47,809 nucleotides of DNA from an uncultured PS1 clade bacterium (GCA_938086805.1 CALKDH010000100.1:1-47809); one strand, 5' to 3'; positions 27,928 to 37,591 are shown, numbered from the stretch's first letter. The notes: generated from the sequence alone by a model not told the origin. Numbers and translations are program-made.

Positions 27928-29840
27928 AGTCAATTGATATTATTTGTTTAGGTAGGGCGGCTGTAGACTTTTATGGTCAACAGATTGGCTCTAGTCTAGA
28001 AAATATGGGTAGTTTTGCTAAATATTTGGGGGGGTCATCCGCAAATATCGCTTATGGCTGCTCTAAACTTGGTCTTAATTCGGCAATGCTCACTCGTGTT
28101 GGAAATGAACATATGGGCCGCTTTGTTCGTAACGAATTAGAAAGTGTGGGTGTAGATACGTCTCATGTAATTACTGATAAGGAGAGATTAACTGGCTTAG
28201 TTGTTCTAGGAATTCAGAATAAAGAAACATTTCCACTTATTTTTTACAGGAAAGATTGTGCAGATATGGCAATCAGTGAAAAAGATTTCTCTAAAGATTT
28301 TATCGCTAGTAGTAGGTCATTGCTTATAACTGGAACGCATTTTTCATCAGATAGTACTTATCGAACGAGTATGAAAGCAATTGAATATGCAAAAGCTTCT
28401 GATACACAAGTTATTGTTGATATTGATTATCGTCCTGTACTCTGGGGTTTAACAGAGCTAGGTGATGGAGAATCTCGATTTGTTGCAAGCGACGATGTTA
28501 GTCAACACTTGCAAACAATACTTCCATACTGTGATCTGATTGTTGGAACTGAAGAAGAGATTCATATCGCTGGTGGAAGTGAGGATACTATTACTGCACT
28601 ATTAAAGATTAGAGAGTTGACTTCCTCAATTATTGTTTTAAAACTGGGCCCATTAGGATGCACTGTTATTACAAATAAAATCCCAGAAAGTGCAGATGAT
28701 TTCAAAGTGATACAGGGTAAGCAAGTAGATATTCTAAATGTTCTAGGTGCTGGTGATGCATTTATGTCAGGCTTTCTTCGTGGTTACCTTCGAGGGGAAA
28801 GTCTTGAAATAAGTGCTAATTATGCAAATGCTTCTGGCGCATTAGTAGTATCTCGTCATGGTTGCGCACCAGCAATTCCTGGTGAAGAAGAGTTACTATA
28901 CTATTTAGAAAATGCCACCAGAATACCTAATCCAAGCACAGATTTAACATTAAATCATCTTCATAGAGTTAGCTTTAGAGGCAAAGAGAATCCTGAGGTT
29001 TTTGGTTTTGCTTTTGATCATCGTAAACAGCTATTTGAACTTGCAACAAAGTATGGGGTAGATTCCAATAAAATCAATAAGATAAAAAACTTATTCATTA
29101 AGTCGACTCAAAAAGCTATTGAAAAATCCAATATCCCAGAAAAAAATATTGGCGTATTGATTGATGATACTTATGGAGAGGATGCGTTAAATTCAATTGC
29201 TGAAAAGTCATGGTGGATCGGCAGACCAGTAGAGCTACCAAGTTCAAGGCCTCTCAAGTTTGAGGGAGTGCAATCTATTGGTTCAAAGATACAATCTTGG
29301 CCACTAAATCATACTGTTAAGTGTTTATGTTTCTATCATCCAGATGATTCTGACGATCTAAAAAACAAGCAAGAACAAAAAATCAAAGAACTCTATTTTG
29401 CTTGTCTTCAAAGTGGCCACAAACTATTACTTGAAGTTATTCCACCTTTAGAGTTTGAGAATGATGAGGACACTATTCCAAAAATACTCCAAAGATTCTA
29501 TGACTTAGAAATAAAGCCTGACTGGTGGAAACTTCCTTCAATGAAAGACAATTCATGGACGCAAGTGAGTAGTATCATAAATACGAATGATCCACACTGT
29601 CAAGGTATATTATTATTAGGACTTTCTGCATCAATTGATACTGTAATAAGTTCATTTGCTGTGGCAGCAAAATATAGTATTTGTAGAGGTTTTACGGTAG
29701 GTAGGACAATTTTTTATGAGCCAGCTGAACTATGGATGCAAGAAAAAATCAATGATGATGAGCTAGTTGATTATGTATCAAAAAATTATACTGATTTGAT
29801 CAAAGCTTGGCAAAAATACAGGGAGGTGTTCCAGCAATGA
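27924..29840 (+). CDS. iolC: 5-dehydro-2-deoxygluconokinase fused to a C-terminal DUF2090 domain
   Basis: PfkB kinase VLGAGDAFMSGFLRGYLRGE; C-terminal FGFAFDHRKQLFELA... DUF2090-like region; start trimmed to ATGA overlap with iolB. Confidence 0.93.
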   Translation: MKSIDIICLGRAAVDFYGQQIGSSLENMGSFAKYLGGSSANIAYGCSKLGLNSAMLTRVGNEHMGRFVRNELESVGVDTSHVITDKERLTGLVVLGIQNKETFPLIFYRKDCADMAISEKDFSKDFIASSRSLLITGTHFSSDSTYRTSMKAIEYAKASDTQVIVDIDYRPVLWGLTELGDGESRFVASDDVSQHLQTILPYCDLIVGTEEEIHIAGGSEDTITALLKIRELTSSIIVLKLGPLGCTVITNKIPESADDFKVIQGKQVDILNVLGAGDAFMSGFLRGYLRGESLEISANYANASGALVVSRHGCAPAIPGEEELLYYLENATRIPNPSTDLTLNHLHRVSFRGKENPEVFGFAFDHRKQLFELATKYGVDSNKINKIKNLFIKSTQKAIEKSNIPEKNIGVLIDDTYGEDALNSIAEKSWWIGRPVELPSSRPLKFEGVQSIGSKIQSWPLNHTVKCLCFYHPDDSDDLKNKQEQKIKELYFACLQSGHKLLLEVIPPLEFENDEDTIPKILQRFYDLEIKPDWWKLPSMKDNSWTQVSSIINTNDPHCQGILLLGLSASIDTVISSFAVAAKYSICRGFTVGRTIFYEPAELWMQEKINDDELVDYVSKNYTDLIKAWQKYREVFQQ

Positions 29841-31693
29841 AAACCATAAGACTAACAATGACTCAAGCAATAGTTAGATATTTAGCATCCCAATTTATTG
29901 AGACTGATGAAGGTATTCAGCAAATATTTGCTGGTGTTTTTGCAATTTTTGGTCATGGTAATGTTGCTGGTATTGGACAAGCCTTGACTGAATCTCAGGA
30001 TAAACTACCAACCTATCGGGGTCACAGTGAGCAAGGTATGGTCCACTCAGCAATCGCATATGCAAAAGCCAATAATCGACAGAGAATGATGGCATGCACT
30101 AGCTCAATTGGGCCTGGAGCAACTAATATGGTAACAGCTGCTGCATTAGCTCATGTAAATCGATTGCCTGTTTTGTTACTTCCCGGTGATTACTTTGCAA
30201 GTCGAACACCAGACCCAGTTCTTCAACAATTAGAGGATTTTTCTGACCCAACAGTGAGTGTAAATGACTGCTTTAAACCTGTAAGTAGATATTTTGATCG
30301 AATCATGAGACCAGAACAAATTATTAATAGCTTGCCTGTTGCAATTCAGACACTGTTGGATCCTGAAAATTGCGGTCCAGTTACAATTTCATTGCCTCAA
30401 GATGTTCAGGCTGAAGCCTTTGACTATCCAGAAGAATTTTTCAAAAAACGAATACACACTATTCGAAAAATAAAAATTGATGATGATGAGTTAGCTCAAG
30501 TAATTGAAATTTTAAAAAATTCAAAAAAACCTTTGATAATTGCTGGTGGCGGTGTTCATTATGCTAATGCATGTAATTCACTTAAAGAGTTTTCAAAAAA
30601 ATATAAAATCCCTGTTGCAGAAACCTCTGCTGGAAAAGGAGCACTTGCTTGGAATCATCCTGGCTATGTTGGGGCTATTGGGGTTACCGGATCTAATGCA
30701 GCTAACAACCTAGCAAGACAGGCTGATACAGTTTTGGCCATTGGGACAAGATTAAATGATTTTATTTCAGGGTCAAGAGCCTTATTTTCTGATAAAAAAC
30801 TCATTCAATTAAATGTAGCAAGATTTGATGCTATTAAACATGATGCATACTCTTTATGGGGCGATGCAAATTTAGGAATAGACAAACTTGATGAACATCT
30901 CGGTGACTGGAAGGCATCACCAAATTGGTTTCAAGAGTCAGAAACAGAGGCTTCAAAATGGAATGACTATTACGAAGATATAACCTCTTTAAATAATCCA
31001 TCTAATAAGGAAGAAGATTTTCCTACAGATGCTCAGGTGCTTGGCGAGGTTAAGAGAAATGGAAAGGCAAGTGATATTGTAGTTTGTGCAGCTGGAAGTT
31101 TACCTGGTGAGCTTCATAAGCTATGGAGAACAGAGCAAATAGGTGGTTATCATTCTGAATATGGTTTTTCATGCATGGGGTATGAGATCGCAGGAGGGCT
31201 TGGTGTCAAAATGGCTCAGCCAGAAAGAGAGGTCATAGTCCTTGTTGGAGATGGGTCATACCTGATGCTCAATTCAGAGTTAGCAACCAGCGTAATGTTA
31301 GGTCAAAAAATAATAGCTGTAGTTCTCGATAACAGAGGCTTTTCATGTATTAATCGTCTTCAAAATGCAACAGGTAATCGCTCATTTAATAATTTGCTTA
31401 AAGACTGCAAAAGTTCAGATGATGGATACCCAGAAATTAATTTTGCAATGCACGCAAAATCTCTTGGTGCTAACTCAGAACATGTTGAGGATATAGATGA
31501 ATTGGCTTTAGCTCTTAAAAGGGCAAGGGCATCATCAAAGTCTTATGTTATTAGTATTGTAACTGACTCTCATAAGATAAGCCCTGAGGGAGGTTGCTGG
31601 TGGGAGGTTGCTGTGCCTGAGGTTTCCTCAAATGAAAAGGGTGATGAAGTTCTTAGTGCATATAAGAAATCAAAGACTAATCAGCCTTATTAA
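29837..31693 (+). CDS. iolD: 3D-(3,5/4)-trihydroxycyclohexane-1,2-dione acylhydrolase (ThDP-dependent)
   Basis: RLTMTQAIVRYLASQFIE, GHGNVAGIGQAL, ThDP site VGDGSYLMLNSELATS; start trimmed to 29837. Confidence 0.96.
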   Translation: MKTIRLTMTQAIVRYLASQFIETDEGIQQIFAGVFAIFGHGNVAGIGQALTESQDKLPTYRGHSEQGMVHSAIAYAKANNRQRMMACTSSIGPGATNMVTAAALAHVNRLPVLLLPGDYFASRTPDPVLQQLEDFSDPTVSVNDCFKPVSRYFDRIMRPEQIINSLPVAIQTLLDPENCGPVTISLPQDVQAEAFDYPEEFFKKRIHTIRKIKIDDDELAQVIEILKNSKKPLIIAGGGVHYANACNSLKEFSKKYKIPVAETSAGKGALAWNHPGYVGAIGVTGSNAANNLARQADTVLAIGTRLNDFISGSRALFSDKKLIQLNVARFDAIKHDAYSLWGDANLGIDKLDEHLGDWKASPNWFQESETEASKWNDYYEDITSLNNPSNKEEDFPTDAQVLGEVKRNGKASDIVVCAAGSLPGELHKLWRTEQIGGYHSEYGFSCMGYEIAGGLGVKMAQPEREVIVLVGDGSYLMLNSELATSVMLGQKIIAVVLDNRGFSCINRLQNATGNRSFNNLLKDCKSSDDGYPEINFAMHAKSLGANSEHVEDIDELALALKRARASSKSYVISIVTDSHKISPEGGCWWEVAVPEVSSNEKGDEVLSAYKKSKTNQPY

Positions 31694-31695
31694 CA

Positions 31696-32865
31696 ATGAA
31701 AGTAAAATCCCATCCATCAAACCATCAAGTTTATTTTAATGAATCTGATATTAATTATGATGAGTTGTCTAGCATCTGCTCTCAGAAGACTTTAAAAGAA
31801 CACTATCCACTTTCGGATTCAATTTCAAATAATGTTGTCATTTATGATGCGAAAGACTTTGTCTCATTTATTGGTAATACTGAACAAGAAATAAAATTGA
31901 AAACTGAAATGCATTATGTTTTAGAAAATGGACCAGGTGTATTTGTAATTCGAAATCTTTATAGTGAAGATGTTATAGATCAAAGTAATGTTATTTTTGC
32001 AAAGATTGTTAAAAAAGAAAGTGGTTCTAGTAATGATCACTTTGCCTCGGGAACTAATACTAGAATTTGGAATAGTTTTCAAAAGGTTGCCTTAGAAAAC
32101 GCAGATGCCTTTATCAATTATTATTCTAATGATTTAGTGAAGATAATTGCTGAATCTTGGTGTGGCCCTAATTCTCAAATGACAGCTCAGGTCAATATTG
32201 TAAGACCAGGGGGTGAAATGCAGAAGCCTCATCGGGATTATCATTTAGGCTTTCAAGAAAATGAAGTCGTTGAAAAATTTCCAATCTCAGTGCATCGACT
32301 TTCAAACTATCTTACTTTGCAGGGTGGCATAGCTCATACTGATATGCCTCTAGATAGTGGGCCTACAATTGTCTTGCCCTATTCACAACAATATGACTTA
32401 GGTTACTTGACATGGAGGGATTTAAGGTTTGGTGAATTTTTTAATCAATACTCAGTTCAAAATCCAATGTCTAAAGGCGATGGAATTTTTTTTAATCCTG
32501 CTATATTTCATGCAGCTGGATCAAACACAACAACTAATTTTCATAGAATAGGTAATCTTCTTCAGATCTCATCAGCCTTTGGAAAGACAATGGAGCATGT
32601 AGACTATTTTAAAATTATTACTCATATATATCCTTATCTTTTAAATCATAAAGCCCTCTCAAAGAGACTCATTGAAAATGTTCTTATTTGTGCTACAGAT
32701 GGATATGCTTTTCCGACAAATTTAGACTCTGATAAAAATTCTGATTCTAAACTTCAGGGTATGAGTATGTTTGAACTTACAAAGCAATCACTACTGGATT
32801 CAGTGAGTCCAAAAAAATTTAATTCTAAGCTTTTGGAGCACCAGCAAGTTAGGCTTGCTGGATAA
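31696..32865 (+). CDS. Phytanoyl-CoA dioxygenase (PhyH)-like Fe(II)/2-oxoglutarate oxygenase
   Basis: HxD motif in KPHRDYHLGFQ, distal His in FFNPAIFHAAGSNTTTNFHRIGNLLQ; length about 390 aa. Confidence 0.78.
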   Translation: MKVKSHPSNHQVYFNESDINYDELSSICSQKTLKEHYPLSDSISNNVVIYDAKDFVSFIGNTEQEIKLKTEMHYVLENGPGVFVIRNLYSEDVIDQSNVIFAKIVKKESGSSNDHFASGTNTRIWNSFQKVALENADAFINYYSNDLVKIIAESWCGPNSQMTAQVNIVRPGGEMQKPHRDYHLGFQENEVVEKFPISVHRLSNYLTLQGGIAHTDMPLDSGPTIVLPYSQQYDLGYLTWRDLRFGEFFNQYSVQNPMSKGDGIFFNPAIFHAAGSNTTTNFHRIGNLLQISSAFGKTMEHVDYFKIITHIYPYLLNHKALSKRLIENVLICATDGYAFPTNLDSDKNSDSKLQGMSMFELTKQSLLDSVSPKKFNSKLLEHQQVRLAG

Positions 32866-32892
32866 ATATAACTAACAATTTGGAGAAAATAA

Positions 32893-33795
32893 ATGAGTGT
32901 GAAAATTGGTGTTAGTCCGATATCATGGACTAATGATGATATGCCAGAACTCGGTCGTGACACTACAGTGGAGCAATGCTTGCAAGAGGGAAGACAGGCG
33001 GGATATCGTGGATTTGAATTAGGGGGTAAATGGCCTCGGGAAGTTTCAGTTCTTGAGCCTTTATTCAGGAAACATGATATGGATGTAGTTTCGAGTTGGT
33101 TTTGTGGAGGCTTGCTAAAAGACACTATTGAAGGTGAAATAGAAAGAATTACTCCACATATGCAGCTTTTAAAAGATCTTGGGACTGATGTCATCGTATA
33201 TTGTGAAATGGATTCCTGTGTTCATGGAGATATTGATTCGCCACTTTCTAAACGACCAATTCTGAACGATAACCAATGGATGCAATGGACTGAAAAATTA
33301 GATCAGTTGGCAAAATATACATTGTCTCATGGAATGAAACTTGCCTATCACCATCATATGGGCACAGTGGTGCAAATTGAAGAAGAGGTAGATAAATTAA
33401 TGGCAATGACCAGTAATGATTTAGGTTTGGTGTTTGATACGGGGCATTTTATTTATGCAGGGGCTGATCCATTGAGTGTTTATAAAAAACATAGTGATAG
33501 AGTTCTTCATATTCATTGTAAAGATGTTAGGGCAGATATATTAAATGATGCACTTGAGTCAGATTCAAGTTTTTTGAATGCCGTTCTAGATGGAGTTTAT
33601 ACAGTACCAGGGGATGGAATGTTTGATTTTCCTGAGCTCTTTAAAATGGTTAGCGAAAATGAATTTAAAGGATGGGTTGTGGTTGAGGCAGAGCAAGATC
33701 CTGCCAAAGCTCACCCATTAACTTATGTAACTATGGGCTATAAAAATATTGAAAGTTACTGCAATAAATTTGGAATTGAAATAGAGGAAAAATAA
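32893..33795 (+). CDS. iolE: Myo-inosose-2 dehydratase
   Basis: KIGVSPISWTNDDMPELG; GYRGFELGGKWP; YHHHMGTVVQ; DTGHFIYAGADP; HIHCKDVR. Confidence 0.96.
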   Translation: MSVKIGVSPISWTNDDMPELGRDTTVEQCLQEGRQAGYRGFELGGKWPREVSVLEPLFRKHDMDVVSSWFCGGLLKDTIEGEIERITPHMQLLKDLGTDVIVYCEMDSCVHGDIDSPLSKRPILNDNQWMQWTEKLDQLAKYTLSHGMKLAYHHHMGTVVQIEEEVDKLMAMTSNDLGLVFDTGHFIYAGADPLSVYKKHSDRVLHIHCKDVRADILNDALESDSSFLNAVLDGVYTVPGDGMFDFPELFKMVSENEFKGWVVVEAEQDPAKAHPLTYVTMGYKNIESYCNKFGIEIEEK

Positions 33796-34922
33796 TGAAA
33801 ACAATTGGTGTAGGAGTTATAGGGACAGCTTTTATGGGTAAGGCGCATTCAATTGCATATGCTGCTGCAGGAAGTGTTTTTGGTGATGGATTAAGGCCAC
33901 AACTTGAAATGATCTGCGACTACAATCCTGATAGGGCTGAGGTTATGAGAAAAGAGATGGGCTTCTCAAGATGTACTAGCTCATGGATGGAGTTGGTTAA
34001 TGATCCCAAAGTAGAGCTTATTTCAGTCTGTGTTCCAAATTCATTGCATAAAGAAATTTCTGTGGAAGCTTTAAAGCTTGGCAAACATGTATGGTGCGAA
34101 AAACCAATGTCAACCAATTTGTCTGACTCCGAAGCAATGCTTGCAGCAGCTCAAAAAGCAACAAGCTCTCAAACAATTTTAGGTTATAACTACACTCAAA
34201 ATCCAGCCGTTCAAAGCGCAAAAAAACTTATTGATGAAGGGGTGATCGGAAGAGTTATTGGTTTTTATGGTGTTTATGATGTGGATAACGAAGCAGATCC
34301 AGACAGGCCTCATTCGTGGCGAATGAGTCGTGAGGCATCGGGAACTGGTTCAAATGCTGATGTTATGTGTCATTTAGTTAGTATGGCTCATTATATGACA
34401 GGAAGCGAAATCACTCGATTGGTTGGAGATTATGATACTGTTCATAAGGAGCGATCAGATCCAAAAAACCCAGAGAAAATGCTAGTCGTTGATAATGATG
34501 ATGTTTGCACAGCCATGGCTCACTTTGAGAGTGGAATTAAGGGAACTCTGCGAGTAAGCAGGGTGGCTTGGGGTAGAAAGTGCGGTTTAAGCTGGGAGAT
34601 TCATGGATCACAAGGCATGATATGCCATGATCAAGAGCGTCTAAATGAGATTAAGCTCTACACTCGAAGTAAAGATCCAAGGCAAGAGGGCTTTAAAACT
34701 ATTTTGAGTGGCCCAGCTCAACCACCTTATGATGCATTTTTACCAAATGCTGGTCATAGTCTGGGTTATATTGATGTTAAAGTTTGTGAATTAAAACATC
34801 TTCTTGACGCTATTGAAACAGGTCAATCAGTTTGGCCTAATTTTTCTGATGGATTAAAAATTGAAAGAGTAATGGATGCTATCGATCGATCTGCCCTTTC
34901 AGGTCAGTGGATTGATGTCTGA
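33795..34922 (+). CDS. Gfo/Idh/MocA family oxidoreductase (second in operon)
   Basis: GVIGTAFMGKAHSIAYAAAG; KHVWCEKPMSTNLSDSE; GYNYTQNPA; HSWRMSREASGTGSNADVMCHLV. Confidence 0.9.
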   Translation: MKTIGVGVIGTAFMGKAHSIAYAAAGSVFGDGLRPQLEMICDYNPDRAEVMRKEMGFSRCTSSWMELVNDPKVELISVCVPNSLHKEISVEALKLGKHVWCEKPMSTNLSDSEAMLAAAQKATSSQTILGYNYTQNPAVQSAKKLIDEGVIGRVIGFYGVYDVDNEADPDRPHSWRMSREASGTGSNADVMCHLVSMAHYMTGSEITRLVGDYDTVHKERSDPKNPEKMLVVDNDDVCTAMAHFESGIKGTLRVSRVAWGRKCGLSWEIHGSQGMICHDQERLNEIKLYTRSKDPRQEGFKTILSGPAQPPYDAFLPNAGHSLGYIDVKVCELKHLLDAIETGQSVWPNFSDGLKIERVMDAIDRSALSGQWIDV

Positions 34923-35910
34923 AAAAATACAAAATATCATTTATAAAAAAACCAGAAAATGGAGTGCACTTGTTGTTGGAAGAGCTGGTCTTGATCTATA
35001 TCCACAACCATCAGGTTCAAAGACGAAGTTGGCAAAATCATTTGCAAGTGATGTTGGAGGATCTGGAGGCAATATAGCTATTGCAATGAAAAAGGCCGGA
35101 GGAAACATTGCACTCATTTCTGCACTTTCAGATGACCCAGTTGGTTTTTTTGTTAAGAATAGGCTTATTGAAGAAGGTATAGAAATTAATTTAATGCAGA
35201 CAACTCATGGTAACGAAAGAACAAGTCTAGCAATTGCTGAAGAGCGTCCAACTGATTGCGAAGTTGTAATTTATCGTAATAATCCAGCAGACCTTCAAAT
35301 TGTTTTTAATAAAAATATAGAGTTGGCAATTCTAAATAGTAGCAATCTAGTGGTTACTGGAACAAGTCTTATTGATGATCAGTCCAGAGAACAAGTGTTG
35401 AAAATGATGGATTTTGCAAAAAAAAATGAATGCAAAGTTTGGCTAGATTTAGATTACAGGCACTGGAATTGGCCTGATAAGAATACTACCCGGTCAGTAT
35501 ACCAAAAGGCAGAAAAGTTAGCACATGTAATAGTTGGAAATGAGGAAGAGTTTAATATTCTAAATAATGAGTTAGCCAATCAAATTAATCAATGTATCTC
35601 AAATAATCAAATAATGATTTTAAAGAAAGGAAAAAATGGATGCACCTTATTTTCTGGTGATTGTTATTTAACTTCAGGCATCTATAAACTTAAGGTTTTG
35701 AAGCCATATGGGTCAGGAGATGCCTTCCTAGGAAATTTAATAATGAATTATATGACTCATGGAGATTGGAAAAAGGCAACCGAGGCTGGCAGTGCTGCAG
35801 CGGCGATTGTCGTCTCCAAGCCTGGTTGTGCAAGTGCCATGCCATCAAATAAAGAAATAAAGTTATTACAAGATAGTGTATCGATTGAACCAAAAACAGA
35901 GTGGAGTTAA
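34915..35910 (+). CDS. PfkB-family carbohydrate kinase, IolC-like (second copy, no DUF2090)
   Basis: VVGRAGLDLYPQPSG; KPYGSGDAFLGNLIMNYMTHGDWKKATEAGSAAAAIVVSKPGCASAMP; start trimmed to 34915 overlapping the previous stop. Confidence 0.86.
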   Translation: MSEKIQNIIYKKTRKWSALVVGRAGLDLYPQPSGSKTKLAKSFASDVGGSGGNIAIAMKKAGGNIALISALSDDPVGFFVKNRLIEEGIEINLMQTTHGNERTSLAIAEERPTDCEVVIYRNNPADLQIVFNKNIELAILNSSNLVVTGTSLIDDQSREQVLKMMDFAKKNECKVWLDLDYRHWNWPDKNTTRSVYQKAEKLAHVIVGNEEEFNILNNELANQINQCISNNQIMILKKGKNGCTLFSGDCYLTSGIYKLKVLKPYGSGDAFLGNLIMNYMTHGDWKKATEAGSAAAAIVVSKPGCASAMPSNKEIKLLQDSVSIEPKTEWS

Positions 35911-35913
35911 AAA

Positions 35914-36753
35914 ATGCATATTCCTCAATTTGAGAATAATAATAAGCCTATCGTAGATTGTAACAGTGAGATAGTTCCTCTATGCTACTTCAATATAATT
36001 AAACTTTCTGCTGGAGAAGAGTTTAGCTATCAACTTAGCGGATATGAAACTTGTATCGTTCCTGCTACTGGAACCATTGATGTTGAAGTTGAGGGCCAAA
36101 CTTTTAAGGATGTTGGCAAGAGAAGCCATATTTGGGAAAGTGATCCTGAGGGAGTTTACATTCCAGTTAATATAAAAGTCAGATTGATATGTCATCATGG
36201 AAAGGCTGAAGTTTTTGTCTCTGGTGGAAAGCATAATGAAACATATGAGGCATTTGTGATTAGGCAAAATGATATTGATAAGGTTCAGTATGGTTCTGAC
36301 GATACAAAGACTCACAGAAAAATTAAACATATCTTAGGAAAAAATCCAGCTGGCAAAGTTGGAAAGTTATTGGTAAGTGAACTGTTTACTGTTGGTGAAG
36401 GTGGGTGGTCTGGATTTCCCCCTCACAAGCATGAGGCTGACATGCTTCCAGATGAGAGTAGACATAATGAAGTCTACAATTTTAGATTCAATCCATCAAA
36501 TGGCTTTGGTGCTCAGTTTTTAACGCCGGATGGTGAAGATTTTGGCCCTGTTTACCACGTGCGGGATGGATCAACTTTTATTTTTGATAAGGGCTACCAT
36601 CCCTGCGTTGCAGCCCCTGGCTTTGAGATGTATTACTTTACCATTTTGGCAGGTGAGAGCCAAAGGCCACTGCATATGAACTATCAAAAAGAGTATGCAT
36701 ATCAACTAAAAACTATTCCAGGTATGCAAGATATGCTTAATAAATTTAAATAA
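35914..36753 (+). CDS. 5-deoxy-glucuronate isomerase family protein (second iolB copy)
   Basis: GGWSGFPPHKHEADMLPDESRHNEVYNFRFNPSNGFGAQFLTPDGEDFG; DKGYHPCVAAPGFEMYYFTILAG. Confidence 0.9.
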   Translation: MHIPQFENNNKPIVDCNSEIVPLCYFNIIKLSAGEEFSYQLSGYETCIVPATGTIDVEVEGQTFKDVGKRSHIWESDPEGVYIPVNIKVRLICHHGKAEVFVSGGKHNETYEAFVIRQNDIDKVQYGSDDTKTHRKIKHILGKNPAGKVGKLLVSELFTVGEGGWSGFPPHKHEADMLPDESRHNEVYNFRFNPSNGFGAQFLTPDGEDFGPVYHVRDGSTFIFDKGYHPCVAAPGFEMYYFTILAGESQRPLHMNYQKEYAYQLKTIPGMQDMLNKFK

Positions 36754-37583
36754 TGTTGGCAAATTTAAAGGATATTTTATTGCCAGCAAAAGAAGAAGGT
36801 TATGCTGTAGCATGCTTCAATGTTTTTGGCTTCGAGGACTCAAGAGCTGTCATTGATGCTGCTGAGTCAAGAAATGCCTCAGTAATTCTTTCAATAAATC
36901 TTGATATGCGCCAATTCATGACTATGGATCAAATTATTGGCATGTTAAAACCTATGGCTGAAAGCGCTATGGTTCCAGTCTGTATTCATCTTGACCACAC
37001 TTATGAAGTTGATGTTGTAAAGCAAGCAGTAGATGCAGGATTTAATTCCGTAATGTTTGATGGGTCACAAATGTCCATAGATGAGAATATTACCTATATA
37101 AAGGATGTTGTTTCTTATGCGCACCAAAAAGGAGTATCCGTTGAAGCTGAAGTTGGATCAGTTCCTTATGCGTCTGGTAGAGATCATATTAAGTCTGAAT
37201 TAACAGAATTGTCTGAAGCTTTAGCAATGGAAAAAGAGGGTAAGCCTGATGCGTTAGCAATTTCAATTGGTAATGTTCATCGACTAGAGTCAGGCTCTGT
37301 AGAAATCAATATTGATCGTTTTAATGAGCTTGAAAAAGAGCTAAGCATTCCACTGGTAATTCATGGCACAAGTGGCATCAAGGAACAAGATATTGAAATG
37401 TTGTCTAAGCGCCACATTACAAAATTTAATGTTGGTACGGTCCTAAGAAAAAGTTTTGGTGACTCATTGCGATCTACATTAGAGTCTGACCCTGATCTAT
37501 TTGATAGAATTACAATAATGAAAAAAGTGATACCTGATTTGAAAGATACTGCCACAAAGGTTATTAGACTTCTTGGGCAATAA
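36753..37583 (+). CDS. Class II fructose-bisphosphate aldolase family (IolJ/GatY/KbaY type)
   Basis: AVACFNVFGFEDSRAVIDAAE; VPVCIHLDHTYEVDVVKQAVDAGFNSVMFDGS; VEAEVGSV; LVIHGTSGI; KFNVGTVLR. Confidence 0.9.
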   Translation: MLANLKDILLPAKEEGYAVACFNVFGFEDSRAVIDAAESRNASVILSINLDMRQFMTMDQIIGMLKPMAESAMVPVCIHLDHTYEVDVVKQAVDAGFNSVMFDGSQMSIDENITYIKDVVSYAHQKGVSVEAEVGSVPYASGRDHIKSELTELSEALAMEKEGKPDALAISIGNVHRLESGSVEINIDRFNELEKELSIPLVIHGTSGIKEQDIEMLSKRHITKFNVGTVLRKSFGDSLRSTLESDPDLFDRITIMKKVIPDLKDTATKVIRLLGQ

Positions 37584-37591
37584 AAAAGTAA

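Noticed and set aside
32754-33194. 146-aa minus-strand ORF across the PhyH/iolE junction
   Set aside because: Overlaps two well-supported genes on the opposite strand; no recognisable domain
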